Positions 57,037-64,000 are shown, numbered from the stretch's first letter. The stretch: 64,000 nt of DNA from Methyloligella sp. (GCA_021604645.1 BQJJ01000015.1:29951-93950); one strand, 5' to 3'. A program made the numbers and translations. The notes: generated from the letters alone by a model not told the origin.

Positions 57037-57241
57037 TCTCTCACGGCTATTTCAAACGCTATCGCGTTTGAGCCTGCATTTTTGTGGTGCTTCAGATTGC
57101 CCAATAGCAACCGCACTATGCGGCGTACAAGATCAGTCCGAACGGAGCGTAGCGAGTACGGATAAGCTGATCGCAAAAAATTCCGGGCAGCCCTGCTGCC
57201 ATGTCCCTCAGCCCGAAGTGGCTGAGCTCCTTCTTCGTATA
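57037..57241 (-). repeat. Long four-hairpin repeat (type L), copy 9, reversed, with S and T insertions
   Basis: On the minus strand it starts ATACGAAGAAGGAG, hairpin 1 CTCAGCC/GGGCTGAG, GGACATG, hairpin 2 GGCAGC/GCTGCC. A T module (57125-57180) and an S hairpin (57077-57120) follow. After these come hairpin 4 TCAAACGC/GCGTTTGA and AATAGCCGTGAGAG. It is the only L copy seen in reverse orientation. Confidence 0.82.
57125..57180 (-). repeat. Module T, copy 2, inside a reversed type L repeat
   Basis: Shares GTACAAGATCAG, CGGAG, AGCGAG and GATAAGCTGATCG with the copy at 46544, and has the same neighbour, hairpin 2 of a type L repeat, on one side. Confidence 0.7.
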
Positions 57242-57260
57242 GTTAGCCTTACTCTCCCTC

Positions 57261-57286
57261 GTCATCCCGGACTTGATCCGGGATCC
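57261..57286. repeat. ATCCCGGA palindromic repeat
   Basis: ATCCCGGA and TCCGGGAT around CTTGA, within GTCATCCCGGACTTGATCC. This motif is scattered through many alphaproteobacterial genomes. Confidence 0.8.
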
Positions 57287-57413
57287 AGTGTGGCTTGGTG
57301 GGGATGATAACCGTTTGCGGTGAGTTTAGTGGAGTGTGGTGGGAGGGCGGAGTGCTGAGTTTTTAGTTCTGAGTACTCACTATAAACTTATTCCCACGGG
57401 TGTTATCTCCCTT

Positions 57414-57560
57414 TACGAAGAAGGAGTGATGCCACTTCGGCGTCAGGACATGGTAGCAGGGTTGCCCGGGGTGAGTGCTGCACAGTGCGGTTGCTTGTGG
57501 GCAACTGAAGCACAGCAAAAAAGTAGGCCCGAGCGTAGCGAGGAATAGCCGTGAGAGAGA
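57414..57560 (+). repeat. Long four-hairpin repeat (type L), copy 10, with S insertion
   Basis: Hairpin 1 TGATGCC/GGCGTCA, hairpin 2 GGTAGC/GTTGCC. An S hairpin (57483-57522, outer GTGC/GCAC, inner GGTTGC/GCAAC) sits between the remains of hairpin 3 and the GTAGGCCC linker. It ends with GGAATAGCCGTGAGAGAG. The bases around it (57287-57413, 57561-57733) hold no gene I can support. Confidence 0.82.
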
Positions 57561-57733
57561 AACTATCATCCCGTATTCCTCCAACACACCCTCATCCAGT
57601 CAAAAATTTACAACACTCCCCCAAAATAACGCCCCTCAATACTCTAACCATTTGACATCAATGCAAACTTTACTTTGAGTGAAAAGTGATGTCGTAATTT
57701 TAACCATTTATTTAAAGAAATAATTTTATCAGC

Positions 57734-59395
57734 ATGTCTAAAACTTTGAAACGGTTTGTTACTAAAACAAGAGAGGAATGGAACAGTTGGGCTAAGGGGG
57801 TTTTATCTAAAAAAGAAAAATTAGTAAAAGCTGGAAAGTGGCATGTAACCTATGACTATGATCAGTATGGTAGGATGGCTACAGTAAGTGCAGATAAATC
57901 AATTCCAGAAATACAAAATATTTTGAACGACGCTTATGCGGACTTTTCAGGAACAAATATAAATACGTTTACAGGTGAACCGGGTGCAGGTGGTAAATGG
58001 GAAGAGCATAGCTTAGCAAATGGTAAATATATTATCGAGGTTACAGGGATAGAACCTAGAAGCTTCAATGGCTATATTTTCCCTGGAGATGTTAGTTTTA
58101 AAGATACTGCTTTTGAAGACTGGACGCAATTTGATAGTGCTAGGTTTCATGGTTTATGTGATTTTACTAGAGCTAAGTTCAAAGGAATTTCAATCTTCAA
58201 TGATGCTAAGTTTTATAAAAACACTAAGTTTTCAGAAACCAAATTTTTAAAAGATACAGACTTTTTGAATTGTCGTTTTTATGAGGGGGCTAATTTTTTT
58301 AAATGTGAATTCGTTGGAGAAGGCAATTTTAAAGAAAATATCATCCATGGTTTTTGTGATTTTGGACAATCTAAATTTATTAGAACCTCTGACTTTAGTA
58401 ATGCCAAATTTGAAGGCCCTGTATATTTTCAAAAGGTTAATTTCGAGAGTCATTCTGATTTTAGTCTTTCACGTTTTTTAGATGTTACAGACTTCGAAGC
58501 CATACAAGCTAAACGTGGGTTTAATTTAGCTGAAGCAGAATTTACAAGCAATATCCCTAATTTAATACAAGCCAATTTTACTGAAAGCCCGCGTCTAGAT
58601 AATGTGAAGATGATACCAGCCCCAAAGTTATTGAGAAGTCCATTTGGTTGGCAACGTTATTTTTGGACAGAAAATTATCTTCCGTACTTAATGCGACTAT
58701 CCAATAGATATTTTTTTCAATATCCAAAACACATCTGGAACCAATTCTGGAACACCCGCCGCAATCCAGACGAAGAAGCCCACTACCGCGCATTAAAACG
58801 CCTCGCCATTCAGGCGCATGATCATGAAAATGAAATGAAGTTCTTCGCCGGCGAAATTCGTTCGCGTAGACACATCACAGATTTTGCAAACTTTCTAACC
58901 CACAACTTCGCCAGCTCAATGCGATATTGGGCAGGGGTAGCTTATGAAGCCTTCTCAGATTTCGGTCGCTCTTTCATCCGCCCCGCCCTCTGGTGGTTCG
59001 CTTGCCTTTGGCTCTTTGCAAACCTAACCCTCTCAAATGCAGGACTAGAAGATACAACCAAATGCCACAACAGCCAGCTCTCCCCAAGAGAAGCCGCCTA
59101 CACAATCGGCCTGAAAAACTCACTGCTCATCCTAGGCCTCACCAAAACAAACATCGTAAAACAAGCCGAGCTCTGTCTATACGGACTTAATAAAAACGGT
59201 GTAGCTAAAAACAAGCCCAAGACATACAACCCAAAAATCAAAAGAACCTATCAGGCGAAGTCAACGAAGGGAGAAGTCACAAAAACAGACATTCCCTTCA
59301 AAGCAGTTTGGCAAGGAATAATCCACTCAGGCCTAAGCCTACTCTTCATCTTCCTGCTACTCCTAGCAATCCGCAACCAGTTCAAGATTAAGTAA
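57734..59395 (+). CDS. Pentapeptide-repeat membrane protein
   Basis: This 553-residue protein has a 110-residue N-terminal part, then about 35 pentapeptide-like units (roughly residues 115-290) with the A(D/N)F-type rhythm: ARFHGLCDFTRAKFKGIS, NAKFEGPVYFQKVNF. These would form a right-handed beta helix. A helical linker follows (DEEAHYRALKRLAIQAHDHENEMKFFAGEIRSRR), then two or three membrane helices (RPALWWFACLWLFANLTL and a C-terminal GLSLLFIFLLLLAI). Such proteins are known but uncharacterised. Base composition rises sharply in G+C near 58735, where the linker starts, suggesting a mosaic origin. Confidence 0.82.
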   Translation: MSKTLKRFVTKTREEWNSWAKGVLSKKEKLVKAGKWHVTYDYDQYGRMATVSADKSIPEIQNILNDAYADFSGTNINTFTGEPGAGGKWEEHSLANGKYIIEVTGIEPRSFNGYIFPGDVSFKDTAFEDWTQFDSARFHGLCDFTRAKFKGISIFNDAKFYKNTKFSETKFLKDTDFLNCRFYEGANFFKCEFVGEGNFKENIIHGFCDFGQSKFIRTSDFSNAKFEGPVYFQKVNFESHSDFSLSRFLDVTDFEAIQAKRGFNLAEAEFTSNIPNLIQANFTESPRLDNVKMIPAPKLLRSPFGWQRYFWTENYLPYLMRLSNRYFFQYPKHIWNQFWNTRRNPDEEAHYRALKRLAIQAHDHENEMKFFAGEIRSRRHITDFANFLTHNFASSMRYWAGVAYEAFSDFGRSFIRPALWWFACLWLFANLTLSNAGLEDTTKCHNSQLSPREAAYTIGLKNSLLILGLTKTNIVKQAELCLYGLNKNGVAKNKPKTYNPKIKRTYQAKSTKGEVTKTDIPFKAVWQGIIHSGLSLLFIFLLLLAIRNQFKIK

Positions 59396-59419
59396 AAAAC
59401 AGCCTAGCGAGATAGTGCT

Positions 59420-59536
59420 ATACGAAGAAGGAGCCCAGCCTTTTAGGCTGGGGGACATGACGCCAGGGGCGTCCGGCGCGTTGCGCCGCACCTCGTAGGC
59501 CCATGAGCTTCAGCTCATGGAATAGCCGTGAGAGAA
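59420..59536 (+). repeat. Long four-hairpin repeat (type L), copy 11
   Basis: Hairpin 1 CCCAGCC/GGCTGGG, hairpin 2 GACGCC/GGCGTC, hairpin 3 CGGCGC/GCGCCG, hairpin 4 ATGAGCT/AGCTCAT. Linkers and the GGAATAGCCGTGAGAGA end are perfect. Confidence 0.88.
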
Positions 59537-59550
59537 AATAAAAGCTAGCT

Positions 59551-59706
59551 ATACGAAGAAGGAGTGACGCCACTTCGGCGTCAGGACATGGCAGCGAGAG
59601 CTGCCCGGCGTGAGCGCCGCACAGTGTGGATGCATCGTGGGCATCTTAAGCACCACAAAAATGTAGGCCTATGAGCTTTAGCTCATAGAATAGCCGTGAG
59701 AGAGAG
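59551..59706 (+). repeat. Long four-hairpin repeat (type L), copy 12, with S insertion
   Basis: Hairpin 1 TGACGCC/GGCGTCA, hairpin 2 GGCAGC/GCTGCC, hairpin 3 CGGCG/CGCCG. An S hairpin (59621-59661, inner GGATGC/GCATCT) is inserted before TGTAGGCC. Then hairpin 4 ATGAGCT/AGCTCAT and AATAGCCGTGAGAGAG. It is in tandem with copy 11. Confidence 0.85.
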
Positions 59707-59718
59707 AAACCTGAGAGA

Positions 59719-59919
59719 TCAACTTCCATTCATCCACTTAATAATATAAGCCGCCGGTAAAACCCAAATTGTCCCAGCCACAGCCATAAAGATAAGCTGA
59801 ATACCCTGCGATGTGCCTGGCAAAAGGCCATAAGCCAGCGCGATAACAAGGGTAATATGAAAAATAAGAAACAGCGCAAATAGAAGTGAGCCGATTAATC
59901 GTTTCAGTCGAGGGTTCAT
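59719..59919 (-). CDS. DUF2842 family small membrane protein
   Basis: This 66-residue protein has two membrane helices (LIGSLLFALFLIFHITLVIALAYG and IQLIFMAVAGTIWVLPAAYIIKWM) and the family's basic start MNPRLKRLIG. DUF2842 genes commonly lie next to heme A synthase in Hyphomicrobiales, as here. Its function is unknown; a role in cytochrome oxidase assembly is only a guess from the neighbour. Type L and S repeats flank it on both sides. Confidence 0.82.
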   Translation of the reverse strand: MNPRLKRLIGSLLFALFLIFHITLVIALAYGLLPGTSQGIQLIFMAVAGTIWVLPAAYIIKWMNGS

Positions 59920-60015
59920 AAAAGAAAAGGCCTTTAAAGTAAAAAAATGGTCGAAATATAAGTTTAGCCGCTCCTCTTATAATGAACAAGTCAGAACAGC
60001 ACCACCCTAATAATA

Positions 60016-60041
60016 GTGCATTCCGCCTAAAAGTAGGTAGC
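60016..60041. repeat. Decayed type P palindromic repeat
   Basis: TGCATTCCGCCTAAAAG and CGGTTT remain, but the right outer arm has been lost next to a nested S repeat. Confidence 0.55.
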
Positions 60042-60053
60042 GGTTTGGGAAAT

Positions 60054-60128
60054 AGCGCGGTTGCTTCGGGCCGGTTTCTGGTGGGAAACCAGAAGGCCCA
60101 CCAAAAGAGGCAACCTAAAGCGCCACTA
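60054..60128 (+). repeat. Short hairpin repeat (type S), nested pair
   Basis: The outer hairpin GCGCGGTTGC ... GGCAACC, then TAAAGCGCC, holds in its loop a second S element. The inner one has outer stem GGGCC/GGCCC and inner stem GGTTTC/GAAACC around TGGTGG, followed by ACCAAAAGA. Confidence 0.85.
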
Positions 60129-60130
60129 AT

Positions 60131-60171
60131 TAGCGCGGTTGCTTGTGGGCAACCTAAAGCGCCACTAAAAA
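60131..60171 (+). repeat. Short hairpin repeat (type S)
   Basis: Inner stem GGTTGC/GCAACC, loop TTGTGG, outer GCGC arms, tail CACTAAAAAA. Confidence 0.85.
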
Positions 60172-60324
60172 AGCCCGCGCCATTTTGCCCCACCATAAAA
60201 AATACGGGATAAACCTATACGAGACCAAAACACTGCGCTATAAACCCAATCTGTGAGGAAGTTAAAATGTTTGCTCTAAGTTAAAAAGACCAAAGCAAAC
60301 AGATGTTTGGGATGTAGTTGTAAT

Positions 60325-60447
60325 AAATGTTCCGGATGCATAATGAGCATCTGAAGGAACGCAAAAATGTTCCGGATGCACAGTAAGTATCTGAAGGAAC
60401 GCTAAAATGTTCCGGATGCGTAGTGGGCATCTGAAGGAACGCTAAAA
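60325..60447 (+). repeat. Three tandem short hairpin repeats (type S)
   Basis: Three units of about 40 bp (from 60325, 60367 and 60407). Each starts AAATGTTCC and has GGATGC paired with GCATCT (GTATCT in the middle unit), TGAA, and GGAAC closing on TTCC. The third lies 15 bp upstream of the ctaA ATG. Confidence 0.85.
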
Positions 60448-60462
60448 GAGGTAAACCGCCGA

Positions 60463-61593
60463 ATGGTACTGTCTTCAACCAACACTCCAACAGAAAAACA
60501 AATCAAAGCCCGTCCCGCCATTCAGCTATGGCTCTTTATGATCTGCGCACTTATTTTTGCAATGGTCATCGTTGGCGGTGCCACACGCCTCACCGGCTCT
60601 GGACTTTCGATTACTGAGTGGAAACCAATTGTCGGCGCCATTCCTCCTTTGAATGTCGAGGATTGGAACGATGCCTTTGAGAAATACAAACAAATCCCGC
60701 AATATACTAAAATAAACCAAGGTATGAGCCTTAATGAGTTTAAATCCATCTTCTGGTGGGAGTGGGCACACCGCTTTTTAGGCCGCTTCATTGGCGTCGC
60801 GTTTTTGCTCCCCTTTTTATTCTTCCTTTTTACCAAGCGCGTTGAAAGCTCACTAAAACCAAAATTCTGGCTGATGTTCCTCGGCGGCGGCCTGCAAGGT
60901 TTTGTTGGATGGTACATGGTCGCAAGCGGTTTAACCGAGCGCGTTGATGTAAGCCAATACCGCCTCGCCGCTCACTTAGGTCTAGCCGTGCTGTTGTTCT
61001 CTTATATCTTCTGGGGCGCTATTGGACTTAGACGTGATGATGTTGCGGCGGTTTCTGGTGGGAAACTGAAGCCGCATCAAAAGAGTGGGCAACTGAAGGC
61101 GCACTTAAAAAGCCCGGCCTATTTCATCACTGGTTTAATCTTCTTTCAGATCATTGCTGGTGCCTTTGTCGCTGGTCTGAAAGCTGGTAAAGTCCACAAC
61201 ACCTGGCCGCTAATGGATGGTCGTTTCATTCCAGAAGGTCTGGGTGTCATGACACCTTTTTGGAAAAACCTGTTTGAAAATGTCCTCACTGTTCAGTTCA
61301 ATCACCGGATGATAGCATATGTGATCGCCATCGTCGTGCTCTTGCATTTCATCCAGTGCCTGATCTCAAAAAGTGAATTGGCCATCAAAGGCGCAATGCC
61401 GTTGCTTGTCCTAACTTTTGCGCAAATCGCGCTGGGTATCGTAACTCTCTTGCAATTCGTACCCCTAGACCTCGCGCTCTACCACCAAGGCGGTGCAGTC
61501 ATCCTCCTAAGCGTCAGCCTCTGGCACAGCCGGAATTTATACAGCGCGGTTGCTTGTGGGCAACCTGAAGCGCCACTAAAAAACGGTTGCTAG
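60463..61593 (+). CDS. ctaA: Heme A synthase (COX15/CtaA) with repeat-encoded segments
   Basis: CtaA oxidises heme O to heme A for cytochrome oxidase. The 376-residue protein has eight predicted helices and all four conserved His contexts: WEWAHRFLGR, AAHLGLA, FNHRMIAY and LYHQGG. Between helices 4 and 5, residues 193-216 (about DVAAVSGGKLKPHQKSGQLK) are encoded by a nested type S repeat inserted in frame. The last 16 residues (SAVACGQPEAPLKNGC) are read from a further S copy, and the stop TAG is in the loop of the next. The conserved core is intact, so the enzyme may still work. GAGG precedes the ATG. Confidence 0.93.
   Translation: MVLSSTNTPTEKQIKARPAIQLWLFMICALIFAMVIVGGATRLTGSGLSITEWKPIVGAIPPLNVEDWNDAFEKYKQIPQYTKINQGMSLNEFKSIFWWEWAHRFLGRFIGVAFLLPFLFFLFTKRVESSLKPKFWLMFLGGGLQGFVGWYMVASGLTERVDVSQYRLAAHLGLAVLLFSYIFWGAIGLRRDDVAAVSGGKLKPHQKSGQLKAHLKSPAYFITGLIFFQIIAGAFVAGLKAGKVHNTWPLMDGRFIPEGLGVMTPFWKNLFENVLTVQFNHRMIAYVIAIVVLLHFIQCLISKSELAIKGAMPLLVLTFAQIALGIVTLLQFVPLDLALYHQGGAVILLSVSLWHSRNLYSAVACGQPEAPLKNGC
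61041..61111 (+). repeat. Nested short hairpin repeat (type S) inside ctaA
   Basis: Outer arms GTTGC / GGCAAC with TGAAGGCGCAC enclose an inner S hairpin, GGC outer stem and GGTTTC/GAAAC inner stem around TGGTGG, with spacer ATCAAAAGAG. The insertion keeps the reading frame. Confidence 0.82.
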
Positions 61594-61657
61594 TGGGCAA
61601 CCTAAAGCCGAACAAAAAGGCGGTTGCAAGTGGGCAAATGAAGGAGCGCTAAAAAAG
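61543..61657 (+). repeat. Three tandem short hairpin repeats (type S) at the end of ctaA
   Basis: Units begin near 61543, 61581 and 61620. The first two are GGTTGC/GCAACC hairpins with loops TTGTGG and TAGTGG; the third (GGTTGC...GCAAAT) is partly decayed and ends TGAAGGAGCGC. Confidence 0.83.
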
Positions 61658-61682
61658 CATTGCCGTGTGAGAAAAAAACAAA

Positions 61683-62657
61683 CTAAACAACAGGCGTCTT
61701 CCCCGCCATCACTTCCTGGTAAACTGGGGCATCAACATTCGAGCCAGACAAAATAACTCCAACGTTCTTGCCAGCATATTCCTCTTTTTCACGGATCAAT
61801 CCGGCAAGGGAGGCCGCCGCTGCAGGTTCTGCAATGTTATGAGTGTCAGAATAGAAATAACGCATCGCATTTGCGATTTCATCTTCTTTCAATTGAATAA
61901 CCCGCGACGCACCATGCTTGATAATTTCAAAAGCGCTTTTATCTGGAGCGCGGCAAGCAATGCCATCAGCAAAAGTTGAAACCGTATCTGTTCCAATGAT
62001 TTCTCCCGCATCAAACGATAAGCCATAAGAAGGCGCGTTCTCTGCAACAACGCCGATAATTTCAGTCTCAAGTCCGAGCAAGTCTCGCGCTGTTATCAAA
62101 CCGCAGATACCTGAGCCCATGCCAATAGGAACGTAAACGGCAGCAAGCGGAGGGGCTGATTGAAAGAGTTCATAAGCATAGGTGGCAACCCCTTTCACAA
62201 TATCAGCATGAAAAGGAGGGACCATATGGAAACCACGGTCTTCACCAATTTGAGCAGCAACGACACGACTTGCTTCAAAGTCAGCGCCAGCAATGATTAG
62301 CTCGCCACCAAAAGCGTCCATTGCTGCGTTTTTCTCAAGAGAATTTCCCTCAGGCACAACGATCACACTCGGTATGCCATGTTGTGTAGCCGCTAAGGCA
62401 ACAGCTTGCCCGTGATTGCCGCGAGTAGCAGCCACTAAACCTTTTAGGGGAGCACCTGATTGAGCAAGTTCATGCACAAAAAGCGGGACGCCGCGTGCTT
62501 TAAACGCTCCAATCGGCGTATGGTTTTCATGCTTCACATAGACGTTTACCCCAGTACGTTTTGTCAAAAGAGGCCAATGATGGGTCGGTGTAGGAGGAAC
62601 AAGCTTTTGAACAAAATCTATGGCTTGGTGTAAATCATCTAATGAAAATAGAGGCAT
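61683..62657 (-). CDS. Threonine dehydratase-like PLP-dependent enzyme
   Basis: This 324-residue fold-type II PLP enzyme has the Schiff-base Lys in PIGAFKARGV, RGNHGQAVALAA, the glycine-rich phosphate site PIGMGSGICGL and a C-terminal VGVILSGSNVD. It resembles catabolic threonine/serine dehydratases and hydroxyectoine-type dehydratases (EutB-like). There is no C-terminal ACT regulatory domain. It is divergent from an AraC-type gene 147 bp away, which probably controls it. Substrate is not certain. Confidence 0.87.
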   Translation of the reverse strand: MPLFSLDDLHQAIDFVQKLVPPTPTHHWPLLTKRTGVNVYVKHENHTPIGAFKARGVPLFVHELAQSGAPLKGLVAATRGNHGQAVALAATQHGIPSVIVVPEGNSLEKNAAMDAFGGELIIAGADFEASRVVAAQIGEDRGFHMVPPFHADIVKGVATYAYELFQSAPPLAAVYVPIGMGSGICGLITARDLLGLETEIIGVVAENAPSYGLSFDAGEIIGTDTVSTFADGIACRAPDKSAFEIIKHGASRVIQLKEDEIANAMRYFYSDTHNIAEPAAAASLAGLIREKEEYAGKNVGVILSGSNVDAPVYQEVMAGKTPVV

Positions 62658-62804
62658 GATAAAGCTCCGCGAATTTTGTAACTAAGAAGAATTAAAAGTA
62701 AATCATCTAACAGAAGAAGAGAATAAAAGTCTTTCAAAAAACAGACCTGTTTTTTTAGGGCTCTCTTGCATTGTACAAATGAAAAGAGTTAGAATTTTAA
62801 AATC

Positions 62805-63647
62805 ATGCAACACTCAAATGAAACAGATCATCGAGACCATCTAAGGAAAAGGCGGATTCAAATCCCGCGCATTATGACTGTAGGGGATTTTGAACTCAGC
62901 CTGCTACCACCAACCAGCTATGATGTGAAATATATCCCGTCAGATCCAATCATTGGTTTTGCCTTTGATAGTCAGGAGGGTATGCACGGTTTTGCTTCTG
63001 ATAAAGTGAAGCCTTTTCGAGCAAGAGCTAATGGCGTGGCGTTTCTACCTGCAGACTGTGAAGTGATTTCACGATCAAAAAAGGGTGGAGAATATTTAAA
63101 TATAATAATAAGGGGAACTCCGTCGAAGGAGTTGCAGTTACAAAATCAATTTACTGATCTTGTTGATTCTATAGTTATTCCAACAGCTGAATGTCTCAGG
63201 CGAATGATGATCTCAAACTTGATGTTTGATCCTCTTGAGTATGATGAACAAATAACGAAATTATGTGCCTACATTTCAAGTTCATCAGAGATGCAGAGAG
63301 AACAATCATCAGCAAGGTGGATGACAAAACGTAGATTGAAAAATGTTGATGAATTTATCGAAGTTGAAATGGCAAGCCAATTGAAGGTAAAAGACGTCGC
63401 AGGTATGTTGGGTTTATCAGAAGGTTTTTTTAATAGATCCTTCAAAGCCGCAATGGGCAAAACCCCGCACCGTTATATTTTAGATCGGCGAAGAGCAAAA
63501 GCAAGAGAGCTAATTATAGCAACAAATAATAAATTAGCGGATATAGCCATTGATTGCGGCTTTTCTTCTCAAGCTCATATGACAACCCAGATTAAAAGAT
63601 CTGTAGGTTTAACTCCTGCTGAATTGAGGAACGAACGAGTGAGATAG
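62805..63647 (+). CDS. AraC family transcriptional regulator
   Basis: This 280-residue regulator has a variable N-terminal sensor part and a C-terminal double helix-turn-helix: LKVKDVAGMLGLSEGFFNRSFKAAMGKTPHRYILDRRRAKARELI and LADIAIDCGFSSQAHMTTQIKRSVGLTPAELR. It is divergent from the PLP dehydratase gene and probably activates it in response to a related amino compound. Start ATG 62805 has a weak ribosome site. No terminator on its own strand is obvious. Confidence 0.9.
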   Translation: MQHSNETDHRDHLRKRRIQIPRIMTVGDFELSLLPPTSYDVKYIPSDPIIGFAFDSQEGMHGFASDKVKPFRARANGVAFLPADCEVISRSKKGGEYLNIIIRGTPSKELQLQNQFTDLVDSIVIPTAECLRRMMISNLMFDPLEYDEQITKLCAYISSSSEMQREQSSARWMTKRRLKNVDEFIEVEMASQLKVKDVAGMLGLSEGFFNRSFKAAMGKTPHRYILDRRRAKARELIIATNNKLADIAIDCGFSSQAHMTTQIKRSVGLTPAELRNERVR

Positions 63648-63672
63648 TCTGTTCGTAAAAGAATAATCCCCC

Positions 63673-63727
63673 AAAAAAAACGCCAGACCAATTTATGCAT
63701 AGAAGCGTAAATCTGATCTGGCGATTT
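63673..63727 (-). terminator. Intrinsic terminator on the minus strand
   Basis: CGCCAGA/TCTGGCG stem with a 29-base loop; on the minus strand it is followed by eight T. It would end the transcript of the partial gene at the right edge. Confidence 0.7.
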
Positions 63728-63738
63728 AGAAAAAACAT

Positions 63739-63785
63739 AGCGTGTCACCTAAAAGTGGATTCCGGTTTTAGGAAAATGACACGCT
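63739..63785. repeat. Type P palindromic repeat
   Basis: AGCGTGTCA/TGACACGCT outer arms, CCTAAAA/TTTTAGG inner arms, and the AGTGG..CCGG core. Confidence 0.87.
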
Positions 63786-63873
63786 TTAAACATAGACCCA
63801 GCTAAAATTCGTCTGAGGGGGGGAGGGAGGGGGGTAAAATCTCAGCCCGATCTATATTTAAAAAACTCTGTGC

Positions 63874-64000
63874 TTACGGAAGCTCAGGGTAAGTAATGCC
63901 ATGAGCATTATCAAAAGTTTCAGGGTACTGAATGCCAAAAGTATTTTCAGTCTCTCCAGTCACAGGAATACCAAATGTAGAGTTGTCACCAGCAAACGCT
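63874..64000 (-). CDS. C-terminal end of an unknown protein with short tandem repeats
   Basis: Only the last 42 codons are in the window, on the minus strand, ending ELP and TAA. The visible part reads as three related 12-residue units: DNSTFGIPVTGE, TENTFGIQYPET and FDNAHGITYPEL. Periodic polar sequence like this suggests an extracellular or low-complexity repeat protein. A type P repeat and a terminator follow it. No family can be named from this fragment. Confidence 0.6.
   Translation of the reverse strand, partial: AFAGDNSTFGIPVTGETENTFGIQYPETFDNAHGITYPELP

Noticed and set aside
57068..57548. Two plus-strand open frames between the deacetylase and pentapeptide-repeat genes
   Set aside because: They are translations of S, T and L repeats in either orientation, including the peptide CGQ or SAVACGQ seen from every S copy.
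59738..60196. 152-residue minus-strand frame
   Set aside because: It overlaps the real DUF2842 gene in another frame and is otherwise repeat-encoded.
60325..60447. Possible CRISPR array
   Set aside because: Three ~40-bp units are nearly identical throughout with no unique spacers, and no cas genes are present; they are tandem S repeats.

Overview
The window looks like chromosomal DNA of an alphaproteobacterium of the Hyphomicrobiales (Rhizobiales) type with modest G+C (about 40-45% by eye). The evidence is lineage-typical genes and gene orders: a RibBA with a degenerate cyclohydrolase half, DUF1013/TrcR, RcdA (DUF1465), DUF1192, DUF2842 next to heme A synthase, and the order ubiquinol-cytochrome c chaperone - DUF177 - plsX - fabH - ihfA - MerR. 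Alphaproteobacterial palindromic repeats are also present. The genus cannot be told from this sequence alone.

Layout. 1-5.1 kb: riboflavin/thiamine and energy genes (ribBA end, ribH, nusB, thiL, H+-pyrophosphatase). 5.3-13.6 kb: propionyl-CoA synthetase, an SDR-fold protein without its catalytic Tyr/Lys, TrcR, a quinone oxidoreductase, DUF1192, a candidate sRNA, RcdA, a HEPN-like protein and L31. 14-20.2 kb: accessory genes of PQQ-dependent alcohol oxidation (ABC permease and ATPase, beta-propeller, binding protein, cytochrome c PedF, MxaJ-like protein) without the dehydrogenase itself. 20.3-25.3 kb: a PadR-controlled RND efflux operon. 26-28.8 kb: sulfate activation (cysD, cysNC). 29-41.3 kb: Ppx/GppA, RlmE, hydroxyacyl-CoA dehydrogenase, GuaB, two MAPEG proteins, RsmB, enoyl-CoA hydratase, GuaA and small genes. 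41.5-47.5 kb: BamE-like lipoprotein, cytochrome bc1 chaperone, fatty-acid/phospholipid genes, IHF alpha, MerR and tRNA-Pro(GGG). 48-57 kb: an exopolysaccharide cluster. 57.7-64 kb: pentapeptide-repeat membrane protein, DUF2842, heme A synthase, a PLP dehydratase with a divergent AraC regulator, and the end of an unknown gene.

The most unusual content is between the genes. A long element of about 120 bp (called L here) occurs at least twelve times. It has four consecutive hairpins joined by nearly invariant linkers, and the stems differ completely between copies while staying paired. A short hairpin of about 35 bp (called S) occurs more than twenty times with paired changes in both stems. S copies sit inside L copies at a recurring site, inside the loops of other S copies, and once in frame inside the heme A synthase gene. 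A third module of about 60 bp (called T) is found twice, also inside L. L and S copies often end just before a start codon and supply the Shine-Dalgarno-like purine tract. A fourth, better-known type of palindrome (called P) is present as well. This nested, covarying repeat system is the best candidate for something undescribed.

Other points of interest are an intrinsic terminator that also encodes a signal peptide (19331), a candidate anti-Shine-Dalgarno sRNA (11640), and a perfect operator-like palindrome under the promoter of the polysaccharide deacetylase gene (55892).
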